Both the position numbers and the translations under genes were made by a program. The notes below the pieces were generated by a model. The model worked only from the letters and a program-made list of their open reading frames with translations. It was not told the origin of the DNA and did no database searches. This document shows positions 24,643-33,023 of a DNA stretch of 64,000 nucleotides, in pieces. Location: positions 20,444 through 84,443 of the forward strand of contig CAJTLX010000003.1 of assembly GCA_910577165.1 (NCBI GenBank), in the 5' to 3' direction. Position 1 is the first letter of the stretch, and each line of letters begins with the position of its first letter. Origin of the DNA: an uncultured Lachnospiraceae bacterium (GTDB taxonomy: Bacteria > Bacillota > Clostridia > Lachnospirales > Lachnospiraceae).

Positions 24643-25254
24643 ATGTCATATGGAAAAATTACACAAAAACAGCAGGAAATCCTGGAATATTTGAAAAAAG
24701 AGATTATCAGCAGGGGATATCCGCCGTCCGTGCGCGAGATCTGCGAGGCAGTTGATCTGCGCTCGACTTCCTCCGTACACTCCCACCTTGAAACCTTAGA
24801 GCGCAACGGCTATATTCGCCGCGATCCGGCAAAGCCGCGCGCGATAGAGATTGTAGATAATAATTTCAATCTGACGCGCAAATCCGTAAGTGTCCCGATC
24901 CTTGGTTCAGTTGCCGCAGGAATGCCATTGTTGGCAGTTGAGAATGTGGAGGGGTACTTCCCGATCCCGATTGAATATATGCCAAATACGGAGACATTTA
25001 TGCTTCATGTCAAGGGGGAGAGCATGATCAATGCCGGGATCTACGATGGCGACAAGGTTCTTGTCCAAAAGCAGAGTACTGCAGAAAACGGCGATTTTGT
25101 TGTCGCTATGATTGAGGATGGGGTCACGGTAAAGACTTTTTACAAAGAGGACGATCATATCCGCTTGCAGCCGGAAAATGATTTTATGGAACCGCTGATC
25201 TACGACGATGTGCAGATTATCGGCAAAGTAATCGGGCTGTTTCGTATGTTTTAA
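24643..25254 (+). CDS. lexA: SOS repressor LexA
   Basis: Repressor of the SOS regulon, self-cleaving with RecA. N-terminal winged helix-turn-helix (GKITQKQQEILEYLKKEIISRGYPPSVREICEAVDL) and C-terminal S24 latent protease: cleavage site Ala92-Gly93 in GSVAAGMPL, catalytic Ser127 in KGESMINAG and Lys164 in DGVTVKTFY. Start at ATG 24643 (TGGAGAG upstream, family N-terminus MSYGKITQKQ); the frame is open upstream to 24577 but that part is unlike LexA. 203 residues is standard. Target sites are visible in its own promoter region. Confidence 0.97.
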   Translation: MSYGKITQKQQEILEYLKKEIISRGYPPSVREICEAVDLRSTSSVHSHLETLERNGYIRRDPAKPRAIEIVDNNFNLTRKSVSVPILGSVAAGMPLLAVENVEGYFPIPIEYMPNTETFMLHVKGESMINAGIYDGDKVLVQKQSTAENGDFVVAMIEDGVTVKTFYKEDDHIRLQPENDFMEPLIYDDVQIIGKVIGLFRMF

Positions 25255-25310
25255 CCACAGTCGGGCGGGGGAAACCCTGCCCGCACAAGATTCATGTATT
25301 TATAGGATAT

Positions 25311-26678
25311 CTATTTTTGCCCTTCCTTAATTTTCTCTTCGCTTAGATATTCAAGGGCTTTTTCGAGTACGGTATCTTTTCCACAAAGATAATCTTCCCC
25401 GGTTTCTTCCACTAAAAGATCTGGCAAAATTCCCTTCCCAATAAATTCAGTCCCATCGAAAAGCCGGTGTCCTACAGAACAGATTCTAAGAAAACCGCCG
25501 AGGCGCAAACGTTTGATCAGCGGTGTTCCGGTAGTGCCAAGTGTTGGCGTTCCCATAAGGATAGCGCGCTTCGTGCTTTTAAACATGGCAGTGAAATCTT
25601 CCGCTGCGGAAATGGTACCTCTTGAGGTCAGAATAATCACCGATCCATTATAGAACGCTTTCTGTCCGGGCGCGCCAAAAGAGTCCACATACGTAAAATA
25701 ATATTGATTCTTTGCCATTTCAAAGCAGCGTTTTACTTCCTCCGGCTCACAGAGTCCATCCCTTATCAACTTTTCTATTTTCTTTTCACTCATCCGTAGA
25801 TATTGACTTGCGGAGGCCAGATCCACTCCACTTATCTGTCGGATTTTTTTCTGATAAGCATGAAATTCACCGGGGATAAATAATTCTGCAACCTTCGCCG
25901 CATAGGCCGTCATTCCCCCGATATTATTTCGCAGATCAAAAATCACCCCCGCAAATGTTTTATCCGCATTGCTTGTCCCTTGGGAAAGTGCCGAAAAGAT
26001 CTCCTGCGCTGCATCGAAATTTAAAAAATTATCTATGCGCGCATACAGGATTTTAGGATAAATTCGCATTTCTAGTTTTGTTCCACAACAATGATAAAAA
26101 TTATCGCTCCCCTCCTCCCCCCTATCTTTTTTATCCCTTTTGAATGAAATCATCGAAGGGTTCTCTTCTTCCAAATTAAAAGATAGCATTCCCAGTGGAG
26201 TCAATATCCAGTTTGCAGATTTTTTTAAGAAAAATGGCAAAATTCTTTCCACTGACTCAGGACTGGCATAATCCCCTACATGATAGATATACCGAAAACA
26301 TTGTTTTATGATATCCTGCACTCTTGTCCCATTTATCTCTAAAATTTCTGTCCCCAAAAGCTCCTTTAACTCTTCCACTGTTTCTCCAATAAACCATCTT
26401 CCCTCCCGAAAAACAAGGCGGAATGGCAAAACTCCACTTTCCGCAATCAGTTTTTCCGGAAAGCGGTAGTCCGTATGTCCATCTCCCAAAAGATTTACAA
26501 ATTCTGCCAGTAAAAGGTGCAGTTCCTTCTCGGAATTAATACAGAATATACGGGAGAGGTATTCCTTGTACACGACATCCCAATCTAACATCCGCTCCTT
26601 AAAGTAAGGAAATACTTCTTCAGCAAATTTCCAGATTGTGGACAGATCATAGATCCCATCAATATGCATTTCTGTCAT
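25311..26678 (-). CDS. S41-family peptidase without signal peptide
   Basis: C-terminal-processing/tricorn-type serine peptidase. The catalytic part contains FAGVIFDLRNNIGGMTAYAAKVAELFIP, VIILTSRGTISAAEDFTAMFKSTKRAILMGTPTLGTTG (nucleophile Ser in TISAAEDF) and GKGILPDLLVEE. The N-terminal half lacks a signal peptide or PDZ signature that I can see, so the enzyme is probably cytoplasmic, unlike CtpA. ATG 26678 has GGAGG eight bases upstream; TTG 26693 would put the site inside the gene. Monocistronic; a TATAAT on the minus strand at 26699-26704 is a likely -10. Confidence 0.83.
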   Translation of the reverse strand: MTEMHIDGIYDLSTIWKFAEEVFPYFKERMLDWDVVYKEYLSRIFCINSEKELHLLLAEFVNLLGDGHTDYRFPEKLIAESGVLPFRLVFREGRWFIGETVEELKELLGTEILEINGTRVQDIIKQCFRYIYHVGDYASPESVERILPFFLKKSANWILTPLGMLSFNLEEENPSMISFKRDKKDRGEEGSDNFYHCCGTKLEMRIYPKILYARIDNFLNFDAAQEIFSALSQGTSNADKTFAGVIFDLRNNIGGMTAYAAKVAELFIPGEFHAYQKKIRQISGVDLASASQYLRMSEKKIEKLIRDGLCEPEEVKRCFEMAKNQYYFTYVDSFGAPGQKAFYNGSVIILTSRGTISAAEDFTAMFKSTKRAILMGTPTLGTTGTPLIKRLRLGGFLRICSVGHRLFDGTEFIGKGILPDLLVEETGEDYLCGKDTVLEKALEYLSEEKIKEGQK

Positions 26679-26778
26679 AGCTAAAACCTCCAAAAGATAT
26701 TATACACAAATATAATATTCCCCCGCGAAAAAAATTACAAGTCTTGAAAAATAGCAAAAAATCTGCTATAATATAGAT

Positions 26779-26808
26779 CGAGTCGGGAAGAAAAATCTTC
26801 CCGACTCG
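26779..26808. repeat. Hairpin element D (perfect 13-bp stem, A4 loop)
   Basis: CGAGTCGGGAAGA and TCTTCCCGACTCG pair perfectly around AAAA. No U-run follows on either strand. The core GGGAAGAAAAATCTTCCC is nearly the same as the terminal stem of element B (36964-36996). It lies downstream of the heptad-repeat gene and upstream of the S41 gene. Confidence 0.5.
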
Positions 26809-26850
26809 TCTGCACCCACAATATTTTTTCTACCTATTCGCTTCCACTGC

Positions 26851-29037
26851 TTATTTCTTTATCTCCTCCGTCCGAATTACAAAACTTACACTGCCGTCCA
26901 TCTCACTATTTCTTCCGGTAAAACTCTTGTACTGTGTTGCTGCGTCAATCATCGCGTCAAGCTTTTTATAGACACTGATCAGATCCGCATCTTCTAAGGC
27001 ATTTAAAAGCTTTCCAATCCCTTCTTCCCGATATTCTTCCATGCCATCCGAAAGTGTAGCACTGCCCTCTGCTAGTTCCTTAGCACCATCAGAAAGCTTA
27101 TTCGCTCCGGAGGAAAGTTCATTCGCTCCATCCGCAAGCTCCTTAGCACCATCTTTTAAGCTTACACTGCCCTCCGCCAAAGCATCTGCGCCGCCGGAAA
27201 GAGTTTTTGTTCCCTCGTACAAGCTGTCCGCACCTGCGTTAAGCTGTCCGCCCGCCGTCTTTAACTGGGCAAGACCCGCATCCAGTTCTGTTGCTCCGCT
27301 CTCTATTTGAAGGATTCCGCTTTCCAGAGCACCAAATCCTTCAGTTAATGCAGGGAGTTTTCCCGCTAATTCTCCAATTCCCGCATCCAATGTCTTTGCG
27401 CCCTCTGCCAGTGCTGCTGCCCCAGAGGAAAGTGCTTCTCCCCCCGCATCCAAATTTGCCGCGCCAGTTAAAAGCGCGCTAACTCCACTCTTTAATGCGC
27501 CCTCTTCTGCCATGCTGTCCGCAATCTGCTGCTGTGCCGCAATTGTCTGTTGCAATGTGCCAATCATGGTTTGCAGGGAAGTCATTGTCTCCGCATCCAG
27601 TCCCTGCCCATAAGCCTTTGCGAATGCACTCAGCCCGTTAAGTACCTGCTGATTGTAGGAAATTGTTGCAACAAGTGAAGCATAGGCGGTATCCACACCC
27701 TCATCAAGGCCTGCAAGCCCCGCTGAAAGCTGATCTATTCCAGCGTTCAGATTCTTAACGCCTTCCTGTAACTGCCCCGCGCCGCCGCTAAGTTCCTTAC
27801 TGCCCGCTGCTAACGCACCCACTCCTTTTTCTGCCGCGTCCACACCTGCTGCAAATTCTTTCGCGCCATCATTCAAGCTTTTCGCACCTGCTGCCAGTGC
27901 CGCAGAACCTTTCTTCGCGCTCTCAAGTCCAGCAATAAAACTGTGCATTCCCTCAGAAAGTGTCTTCGCGCCACCCTGCAAATCTTTTGCCCCATTCGCA
28001 AGTACCAACATATTTTCCGAGAGGGTTGTTGCCCCAGAAGAAAGCGTTCCCGCACCATCGGAAAGTTTCTTTGCACCTTCGGCTAATTCCTTCGCTCCAT
28101 CTTTTAAGTTTCCCGCGCCATCTTTTAACTTTAAAGTGCCCTCCGCCAACTCATCCGTCGCATCGCTAAGTCTGGTAAATGCATCGCTAAGGGAATCTAA
28201 ATCCGCTTCCTCATCAAGCGTAAGATCCGCAAACAAACTATTGGTCGCTACCGTAAAAGTATTTGTCAGCGAGAAATCCACCATATCCGCAGTGATCTCC
28301 GCATAGTCCGCAGAAAAATCGTCAGAAAGCCCAAGGCTCTCTGCCACACCCGGCATTCCAACTAAAACCGCCGCACATACATTCCCTTCATGGAGCAGCT
28401 TTCCATGCGTTATTTCGATATTGGAAAATTTTTCCTCGTCGAGCAGAACCGCTGTCGCCATTGCAAATGGAACAACGATCTCCTCCTCCCCGCCATCAAG
28501 TTTTACTTTCTCAGTGCGATGATTATAGTAGTTAAAACGTATGGTTACTTTGCCGCTCTTTCCTGCCAAATCACTTGCTGAAATTTCCTTGCCATCCAGA
28601 AAATACACCACATTCACGCCGACCGGAGCCGCCTCACTTGTCGTTCCGCGATAGGTGATATCGCTTCCATTTGCCTGCCAGGTCAGATTCGCGCCATCCT
28701 GCGCAAATTCTTCATTGCCCTTTACATTGACAATATCCTGCAGACTTGTGATATCGGAGAGGCTACTTAGCGCGTCCGGATTGGTCAGGGTATCCGTTAC
28801 TACAATTTTATTTTCCTTCCCGTCCGCACCGGTAAATACATAGACCACTTCCTTTTTCGCCATTTTAAGCGCGCTCTCTGTCTTTGTCACCGAAAGCTTT
28901 GCCTCCGAATTTACCCCGACAGTTACCGCATTGCCCACTCCCGCATCCACGCGGTTTCCCGCATACATAAAAGTCGCTCCCGCCGAAAGTGCCACAATCA
29001 ATCCACCTGCAACTAATTTCTGATATGTCTTCATCAT
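26851..29037 (-). CDS. Secreted Gly-Ala heptad-repeat protein, partner of the MMPL exporter
   Basis: An N-terminal signal peptide or anchor (LVAGGLIVALSAGATFMYAG) is followed by a globular part of about 250 residues and then a long region of seven-residue repeats of the type L-x-x-G-A-x-x (LKDGAGNLKDGAKELAEGA, many copies), interrupted once by a non-repeat stretch (DTAYASLVATISYNQQVLNG). Such repeats resemble the extracytoplasmic helical part of YhgE/Pip-like proteins, but there are no multi-spanning membrane segments here and no sortase motif. It ends the operon begun by the MMPL gene, 74 bases after its stop. AGGAAG lies before ATG 29037 (second ATG at 29034). Function inferred only from context: an envelope component of the exporter. 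Confidence 0.8.
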   Translation of the reverse strand: MMKTYQKLVAGGLIVALSAGATFMYAGNRVDAGVGNAVTVGVNSEAKLSVTKTESALKMAKKEVVYVFTGADGKENKIVVTDTLTNPDALSSLSDITSLQDIVNVKGNEEFAQDGANLTWQANGSDITYRGTTSEAAPVGVNVVYFLDGKEISASDLAGKSGKVTIRFNYYNHRTEKVKLDGGEEEIVVPFAMATAVLLDEEKFSNIEITHGKLLHEGNVCAAVLVGMPGVAESLGLSDDFSADYAEITADMVDFSLTNTFTVATNSLFADLTLDEEADLDSLSDAFTRLSDATDELAEGTLKLKDGAGNLKDGAKELAEGAKKLSDGAGTLSSGATTLSENMLVLANGAKDLQGGAKTLSEGMHSFIAGLESAKKGSAALAAGAKSLNDGAKEFAAGVDAAEKGVGALAAGSKELSGGAGQLQEGVKNLNAGIDQLSAGLAGLDEGVDTAYASLVATISYNQQVLNGLSAFAKAYGQGLDAETMTSLQTMIGTLQQTIAAQQQIADSMAEEGALKSGVSALLTGAANLDAGGEALSSGAAALAEGAKTLDAGIGELAGKLPALTEGFGALESGILQIESGATELDAGLAQLKTAGGQLNAGADSLYEGTKTLSGGADALAEGSVSLKDGAKELADGANELSSGANKLSDGAKELAEGSATLSDGMEEYREEGIGKLLNALEDADLISVYKKLDAMIDAATQYKSFTGRNSEMDGSVSFVIRTEEIKK

Positions 29038-29111
29038 AATCTTCCTCTTTTCCGCCGTCCCCACGGTCAAATTTTTTTAAATCATCCTTAAAAATACCAT
29101 TAAATCTAAAA

Positions 29112-31232
29112 TTAAGCTAAGCGATTCTCCTTATTTCCCTTGCCCGCCTTTCTGTCCGCAGCACTTCTCTCGCCAAGAAAATTATAGCTTGTTTTTACAA
29201 TCACCCTGTCAAATAACAGCAGCATGGATGGCAATACACAGTTTACTACAATCATACTGATAATCGCGCCCCTTGCCATCAGCGAACACAGGGAGCTTAT
29301 CATATCGATATCCGAGTACAGCCCAACTCCAAATGTCGCGGCAAAGAAACAGAATGCGCTGATTAAAATGGAACTCATCGAAGTGCTAAGTGCCGTAGTA
29401 ACGGACTCCATCTTCTCATTCCCAAGACTTCGCTCCTTGCGGTAGCGGGTAGTCATTAAAATTGCATAGTCCACAGTCGCGCCAAGCTGTATGGTTCCGA
29501 TAACAATGGAGGCGATAAATGGAAGCTCCGTTTTAGTAAAGCACGGAATCCCCATATTGATAAAGATTGCAAATTCGATTATCGCCACCAGCAAAACTGG
29601 AAGGGAAATGGAGCGGAACACAAACGCGATAATCACAAATACTGCGATAATGGAAACCGCGCTGACCGTCTGGAAATCCACATTGGTAATCTCAATCAAA
29701 TCTTTTGTACATGGTGCTTCACCGATCACCATACTCTTCGGATCATATTTCTTTACAATATCATTTAACAGATTAATCTGGGCGTTGACCTCATCGGAAG
29801 CCACTTTGTACTCCGATGCGACAAGCATCAGCTGGTAGCGATCTCCCTTTAATTTTTCAGTCAGTTCTTTTGGAAAGAAATCCCCCGGCACTGCACCGCC
29901 CACAAAGGAATCAAAACCGAGCGCGAAGGAAATGCCATCCACCTTTGCAAGTTCATCAAGCATATCCGATGCAACCTTGCCGTCAAGTGCGGAATCTGCT
30001 AATACCATATGGATGGAATTCATATTGAAATTTTCCTCAAGCTTCTTGTTTGCCTGAATACTTGCCAATTCATCCGGAAGTGTCCGGTCAAGGTTATAAT
30101 AAACATCCGTATGTGTGTAGCCGTACAGCGCAGGGAATAAAATTGCTAAAAACAGTGCGACAAATACCCAGGAGTGTTTTGTGATAAAACTAGCACATTT
30201 CCCAATATCCGGAATCAGCGGGCGATGCATGGTCTTTGTGAGTGCCTTATCAAAAATAAGGATCATTGCCGGGAGAATGGTGATACAGCCAACCACCCCA
30301 AAGACAACGCCTTTTGCCATCACAAGCCCAAGATCCTTGCCAAGGGTAAAACTCATAAAACACAGAGCGATAAACCCGGCAATGGTGGTGATGGAACTGC
30401 CCACCACGGAAGTTAATGTATTGGAGATTGCGTGTGCCATCGCACGGTTCTTATCCTTAGGAAAACGCTCCTGATTTTCCTTGTAGCTGTGCCATAAGAA
30501 AATGGAATAGTCCATTGTTACACCGAGCTGCAATACCGCACTGAGTGCCTTTGTAATATAGGAAACTTCCCCGAAGAAGTAATTGCTTCCAAGATTATAT
30601 ACAATCGCCATTCCGATACTAAGCAAAAACAGAAGCGGCGCAAGGAAGGAATCCATTGTTACCGAGAGAACCAACACGGAAAGTAACACGGCAATCATCA
30701 CATAGATTGGGGTTTCCGAATCTGATAAATTCTTGGTATCCGTTACCACAGCGGACATACCGGCGAGAAAACATTGCTTGTCGCCAATCTTTCGAATCTC
30801 CTCGATCGCCTGCATGGTTTCCGATGCGGAAGTAGTATCTTTAAAGAAAATTGCCATCAGTGTGGTATCGCCATTCTGAAAAACATCAAGCAAATCCTTT
30901 GGCAAAAGCTCCATCGGCACGCTGATATCTAAAATGCTGTCGTACCAGATCACCGAATCCACACCGTCCACTTGTTCAATCTTCTTCTTTAGTTCTGAAA
31001 CATCTTTGTTTTCCATCCCTTCCACCATAAACATGGAAAACGCACCCTTACCGAAATCCTCGAGCAAAATATCCTGCCCCACCATCGTGTCAATCTCGCC
31101 CGGCAGATAGTACAGTATGTCGTAATTCACTTTCGTGTTGACATAGCCAAACACCGAAGGAATCAATAACAAAATACTGATCACTAAAATCGGGACTCGG
31201 TACTTTACCACCTTTTTTCCAAAATTCACCAT
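29112..31232 (-). CDS. MMPL/RND-family exporter
   Basis: A 706-residue transporter with the RND duplication: membrane helix, external loop, then a block of five to six helices, repeated twice. Each half has the sterol-sensing-like core: YITKALSAVLQLGVTMDYSIFLWHSYKE in the first and IASIVIGTIQLGATVDYAILMTTRYRKE in the second, with the conserved Asp-Tyr pair. Similar to YdfJ/MmpL proteins that export lipids or amphipathic compounds. Transcribed divergently from a TetR gene, with three operator copies between them. Ribosome site AAAGGATG before ATG. Confidence 0.93.
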   Translation of the reverse strand: MVNFGKKVVKYRVPILVISILLLIPSVFGYVNTKVNYDILYYLPGEIDTMVGQDILLEDFGKGAFSMFMVEGMENKDVSELKKKIEQVDGVDSVIWYDSILDISVPMELLPKDLLDVFQNGDTTLMAIFFKDTTSASETMQAIEEIRKIGDKQCFLAGMSAVVTDTKNLSDSETPIYVMIAVLLSVLVLSVTMDSFLAPLLFLLSIGMAIVYNLGSNYFFGEVSYITKALSAVLQLGVTMDYSIFLWHSYKENQERFPKDKNRAMAHAISNTLTSVVGSSITTIAGFIALCFMSFTLGKDLGLVMAKGVVFGVVGCITILPAMILIFDKALTKTMHRPLIPDIGKCASFITKHSWVFVALFLAILFPALYGYTHTDVYYNLDRTLPDELASIQANKKLEENFNMNSIHMVLADSALDGKVASDMLDELAKVDGISFALGFDSFVGGAVPGDFFPKELTEKLKGDRYQLMLVASEYKVASDEVNAQINLLNDIVKKYDPKSMVIGEAPCTKDLIEITNVDFQTVSAVSIIAVFVIIAFVFRSISLPVLLVAIIEFAIFINMGIPCFTKTELPFIASIVIGTIQLGATVDYAILMTTRYRKERSLGNEKMESVTTALSTSMSSILISAFCFFAATFGVGLYSDIDMISSLCSLMARGAIISMIVVNCVLPSMLLLFDRVIVKTSYNFLGERSAADRKAGKGNKENRLA

Positions 31233-31252
31233 ATCTTCTCATCCTTTCATTT

Positions 31253-31333
31253 TGACCAACGGTCATTTTTCTGTTTGAAAATAGGATATCATAAAACTGA
31301 CCATTCGTCAATATTAAAATTGACCATTGGTCA
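31253..31333. promoter_or_regulatory. Triple TetR operator and exporter promoter
   Basis: Three copies of one 13-bp dyad: TGACCAACGGTCA (31253-31265), TGACCATTCGTCA (31298-31310) and TGACCATTGGTCA (31321-31333), consensus TGACC-N3-GGTCA. The minus-strand exporter promoter, TTGACG (31306-31311) and TATCCT (31283-31288) with 17 bases between, has its -35 inside the middle copy, so binding should repress the exporter. This is a textbook divergent TetR arrangement. Confidence 0.85.
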
Positions 31334-31405
31334 TTATTTAATATTCTGTTTAGAATTGTTAGAATTTGTTATGAAAAAGACGGGCATTTTACTATATTTG
31401 TGACC

Positions 31406-31435
31406 TTGCAAAAACCAAAAGGAATATGATATACT
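31406..31435 (+). promoter_or_regulatory. Promoter of the tetR gene
   Basis: TTGCAA (31406-31411) and TATACT (31430-31435), spacer 18, about 50 bases before the tetR start. The nearest operator copy ends at 31333, some 70 bases upstream, so autorepression may be weaker than repression of the exporter. Confidence 0.6.
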
Positions 31436-31483
31436 ATATTCGGGAAACAAAAATGAACAGGAAAAGGCAGGAGGAAATATCCC

Positions 31484-32092
31484 ATGGGAACCAAAATCGA
31501 CTTAAACAAACAACAAAAAAAAGAAACGCTTTTAAACACTGCGTTTCATCTTTTTACGACCAAGGGGATTAACAAGACCTCCATCTCCGAGATTGCGGAG
31601 GCTTCCGGAATTGCAAAAGGTACTTTCTATCTGTACTTTACGGACAAGTATGATATCCGCAATAAACTGATCGCACATGAGTCAAGCCTTGTATTTAAAA
31701 AGGCTGCCGAGGCACTTGAGGCAGCAGGACTTACCCGCTTAGATGACAAGATTGTTTTTATCGTCGACCATATTCTCGACCAGCTTAATGAGAACCAGGC
31801 ACTTTTAAATCTGATCAATAAAAATTTAAGCTGGGGGATCTTTAAGAATGCCCTGATTGCGGGTTCGGATGAGGATATTGATTTCAGAAAGGTCTATGAG
31901 CAGATGATCGCCGAGGCAGATGTCCCGATCCGCGACCCGGAAATTATGCTCTTCCTTATTATTGAGCTGGTCAGCTCGACCTGTTACAGTGCCATCCTCT
32001 ACAAGGATCCCGTGGATTTAGCACGGTTAAAACCTCATCTGTTTGAGGTGATCCGCAGCATTATCACAGCGCATAAAAAACCGCTTGCGTGA
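31484..32092 (+). CDS. TetR/AcrR-family regulator of the MMPL exporter
   Basis: N-terminal TetR helix-turn-helix is complete: LLNTAFHLFTTKGINKTSISEIAEASGIAKGTFYLYFTDKYDI. The C-terminal ligand domain is divergent, as usual, and length 202 is typical. AGGAGGAAAT precedes ATG 31484. Divergent from the exporter operon with three matching 13-bp dyads in between, which makes regulation of that operon the obvious role. The inducer is unknown; amphipathic or lipid-like compounds would fit the exporter type. Confidence 0.93.
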   Translation: MGTKIDLNKQQKKETLLNTAFHLFTTKGINKTSISEIAEASGIAKGTFYLYFTDKYDIRNKLIAHESSLVFKKAAEALEAAGLTRLDDKIVFIVDHILDQLNENQALLNLINKNLSWGIFKNALIAGSDEDIDFRKVYEQMIAEADVPIRDPEIMLFLIIELVSSTCYSAILYKDPVDLARLKPHLFEVIRSIITAHKKPLA

Positions 32093-32098
32093 AAAAAA

Positions 32099-32128
32099 GG
32101 CACCTGCTATTTGGCAGATGCCTTTTTT
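32099..32128. terminator. Terminator between tetR and the methyltransferase remnant
   Basis: GGCACCTGC (32099-32107) pairs with GCAGATGCC (32114-32122) with one mismatch, flanked by A-run and T-run (AAAAAAA and TTTTTT), so it can serve both convergent genes. Confidence 0.8.
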
Positions 32129-32598
32129 AAGATATCAAAATTTTAAAATTTAGAAAAAGCGTTAGCCGCCATGCGATCGGCACGGAGATCTTAATCTGTT
32201 CCTTTGTCGGGGTTGGTTCATTCAAATCCACAATAACAAGCCCATTTTTTACAAAGGTCTTTACATAGTCCTGCAATGTCCGATGCCGCCAAATTACGGG
32301 AATGGTTCCACCCCATAATGGTGCTTCCCAAGTTTTTGGCTCAAAATGCAGGTTGTGAACAGTCAACAGAAAAAAGTTCTGCACCTTTTTTTGCCAGTGA
32401 CCTGGAATATCCACCCTCCCCGCATCCTAAATCAAGAATTTTCTTTCCCGCTACCTCTCCAAGCTTTTCAAGTGTGTAAGGCATGATAAACTGCATTCGG
32501 CTCTCCCCGTTCTGCGCCAATGCAAACCATTCTTCCCCCAGTTTATTCCATGCCTGTGTGGAACTATCCTCTCTGATGCTATCCATATTTTCCTTCAT
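32127..32598 (-). pseudogene. SAM-dependent methyltransferase remnant with internal deletion
   Basis: The first frame (32598 down to 32341) starts like a class I methyltransferase and contains motif I, KKILDLGCGEGGYSR, then stops after SVDCSQ. A second overlapping frame (about 32372 down to 32127) carries the matching C-terminal part: TWEAPLWGG, VIWRHRTLQDYVKTF and VDLNEPTPTKEQ. In intact relatives of about 245 residues these parts are separated by roughly 90-100 residues with motifs II-IV, which are missing. The end (IAWRLTLFLNF) also looks altered. It starts two bases after the FakA-like gene, so it was the second gene of that operon. Confidence 0.75.
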
Positions 32599-32600
32599 GT

Positions 32601-32852
32601 TTAGCCCTTCAGTCCCCTCGACTGCCTGTCCATATCCTCCACAACAATATCATAGATTTCACCGAGCGATGCGCAGTACTCCAATACTTTCCACGGTTCA
32701 TTTGTATGAAAATGAATCTTTATCATCTCCTCGTCGCCAACTGCCAAAAGACAATCCCCGTTAAAATTTTCATTAAAATAGTCACTGATGGCATCTTCAT
32801 CCAAATCTTCTCCATCAATTAAAAGCTGGGTATCATATCTATATTCTAACAT
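32601..32852 (-). CDS. Single-domain protein like the middle domain of FakA/YloV
   Basis: An 83-residue acidic protein containing YRYDTQLLIDGEDLDEDAI, then GDCLLAVGDEEMIKIHFHTNEPWKVLEYCASLGEI. The VGD..IKIH.HT..P..VLEY pattern matches the central domain of FakA (fatty acid kinase, formerly DAK-like YloV). The kinase DhaL domain and C-terminal domain are absent, and the ORF starts cleanly, so this looks like a free-standing domain and not a broken gene. I recall short clostridial proteins annotated as kinase to dihydroxyacetone kinase. A partner or regulatory role is speculation. Confidence 0.75.
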   Translation of the reverse strand: MLEYRYDTQLLIDGEDLDEDAISDYFNENFNGDCLLAVGDEEMIKIHFHTNEPWKVLEYCASLGEIYDIVVEDMDRQSRGLKG

Positions 32853-32955
32853 AGTTTTCCTTTCTGGACTTTTTTAAATAATTCAAAACAATACTGACTT
32901 GTAATTTTTATCAATGAATTTAAATTTTAAAGTCCCACCTATTCATATTTTGCAG

Positions 32956-32988
32956 AAAAACGGCTCAGACAATTGTCCAGCCGTTTTT
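32956..32988 (-). terminator. Terminator of pnp
   Basis: AAAAACGGCT (32956-32965) pairs with AGCCGTTTTT (32979-32988) around a 13-base loop; on the minus strand the stem ends in TTTTT. It lies 36 bases after the pnp stop. Confidence 0.8.
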
Positions 32989-33023
32989 CACTTGTTTTTC
33001 TTTTTTTCGGTCTATCCCTTAAT

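Noticed and set aside
26851..28200. Tandem DNA repeats suggesting a CRISPR or satellite
   Set aside because: The repetition is of heptad codons within one long open frame; units are degenerate and there are no spacers.
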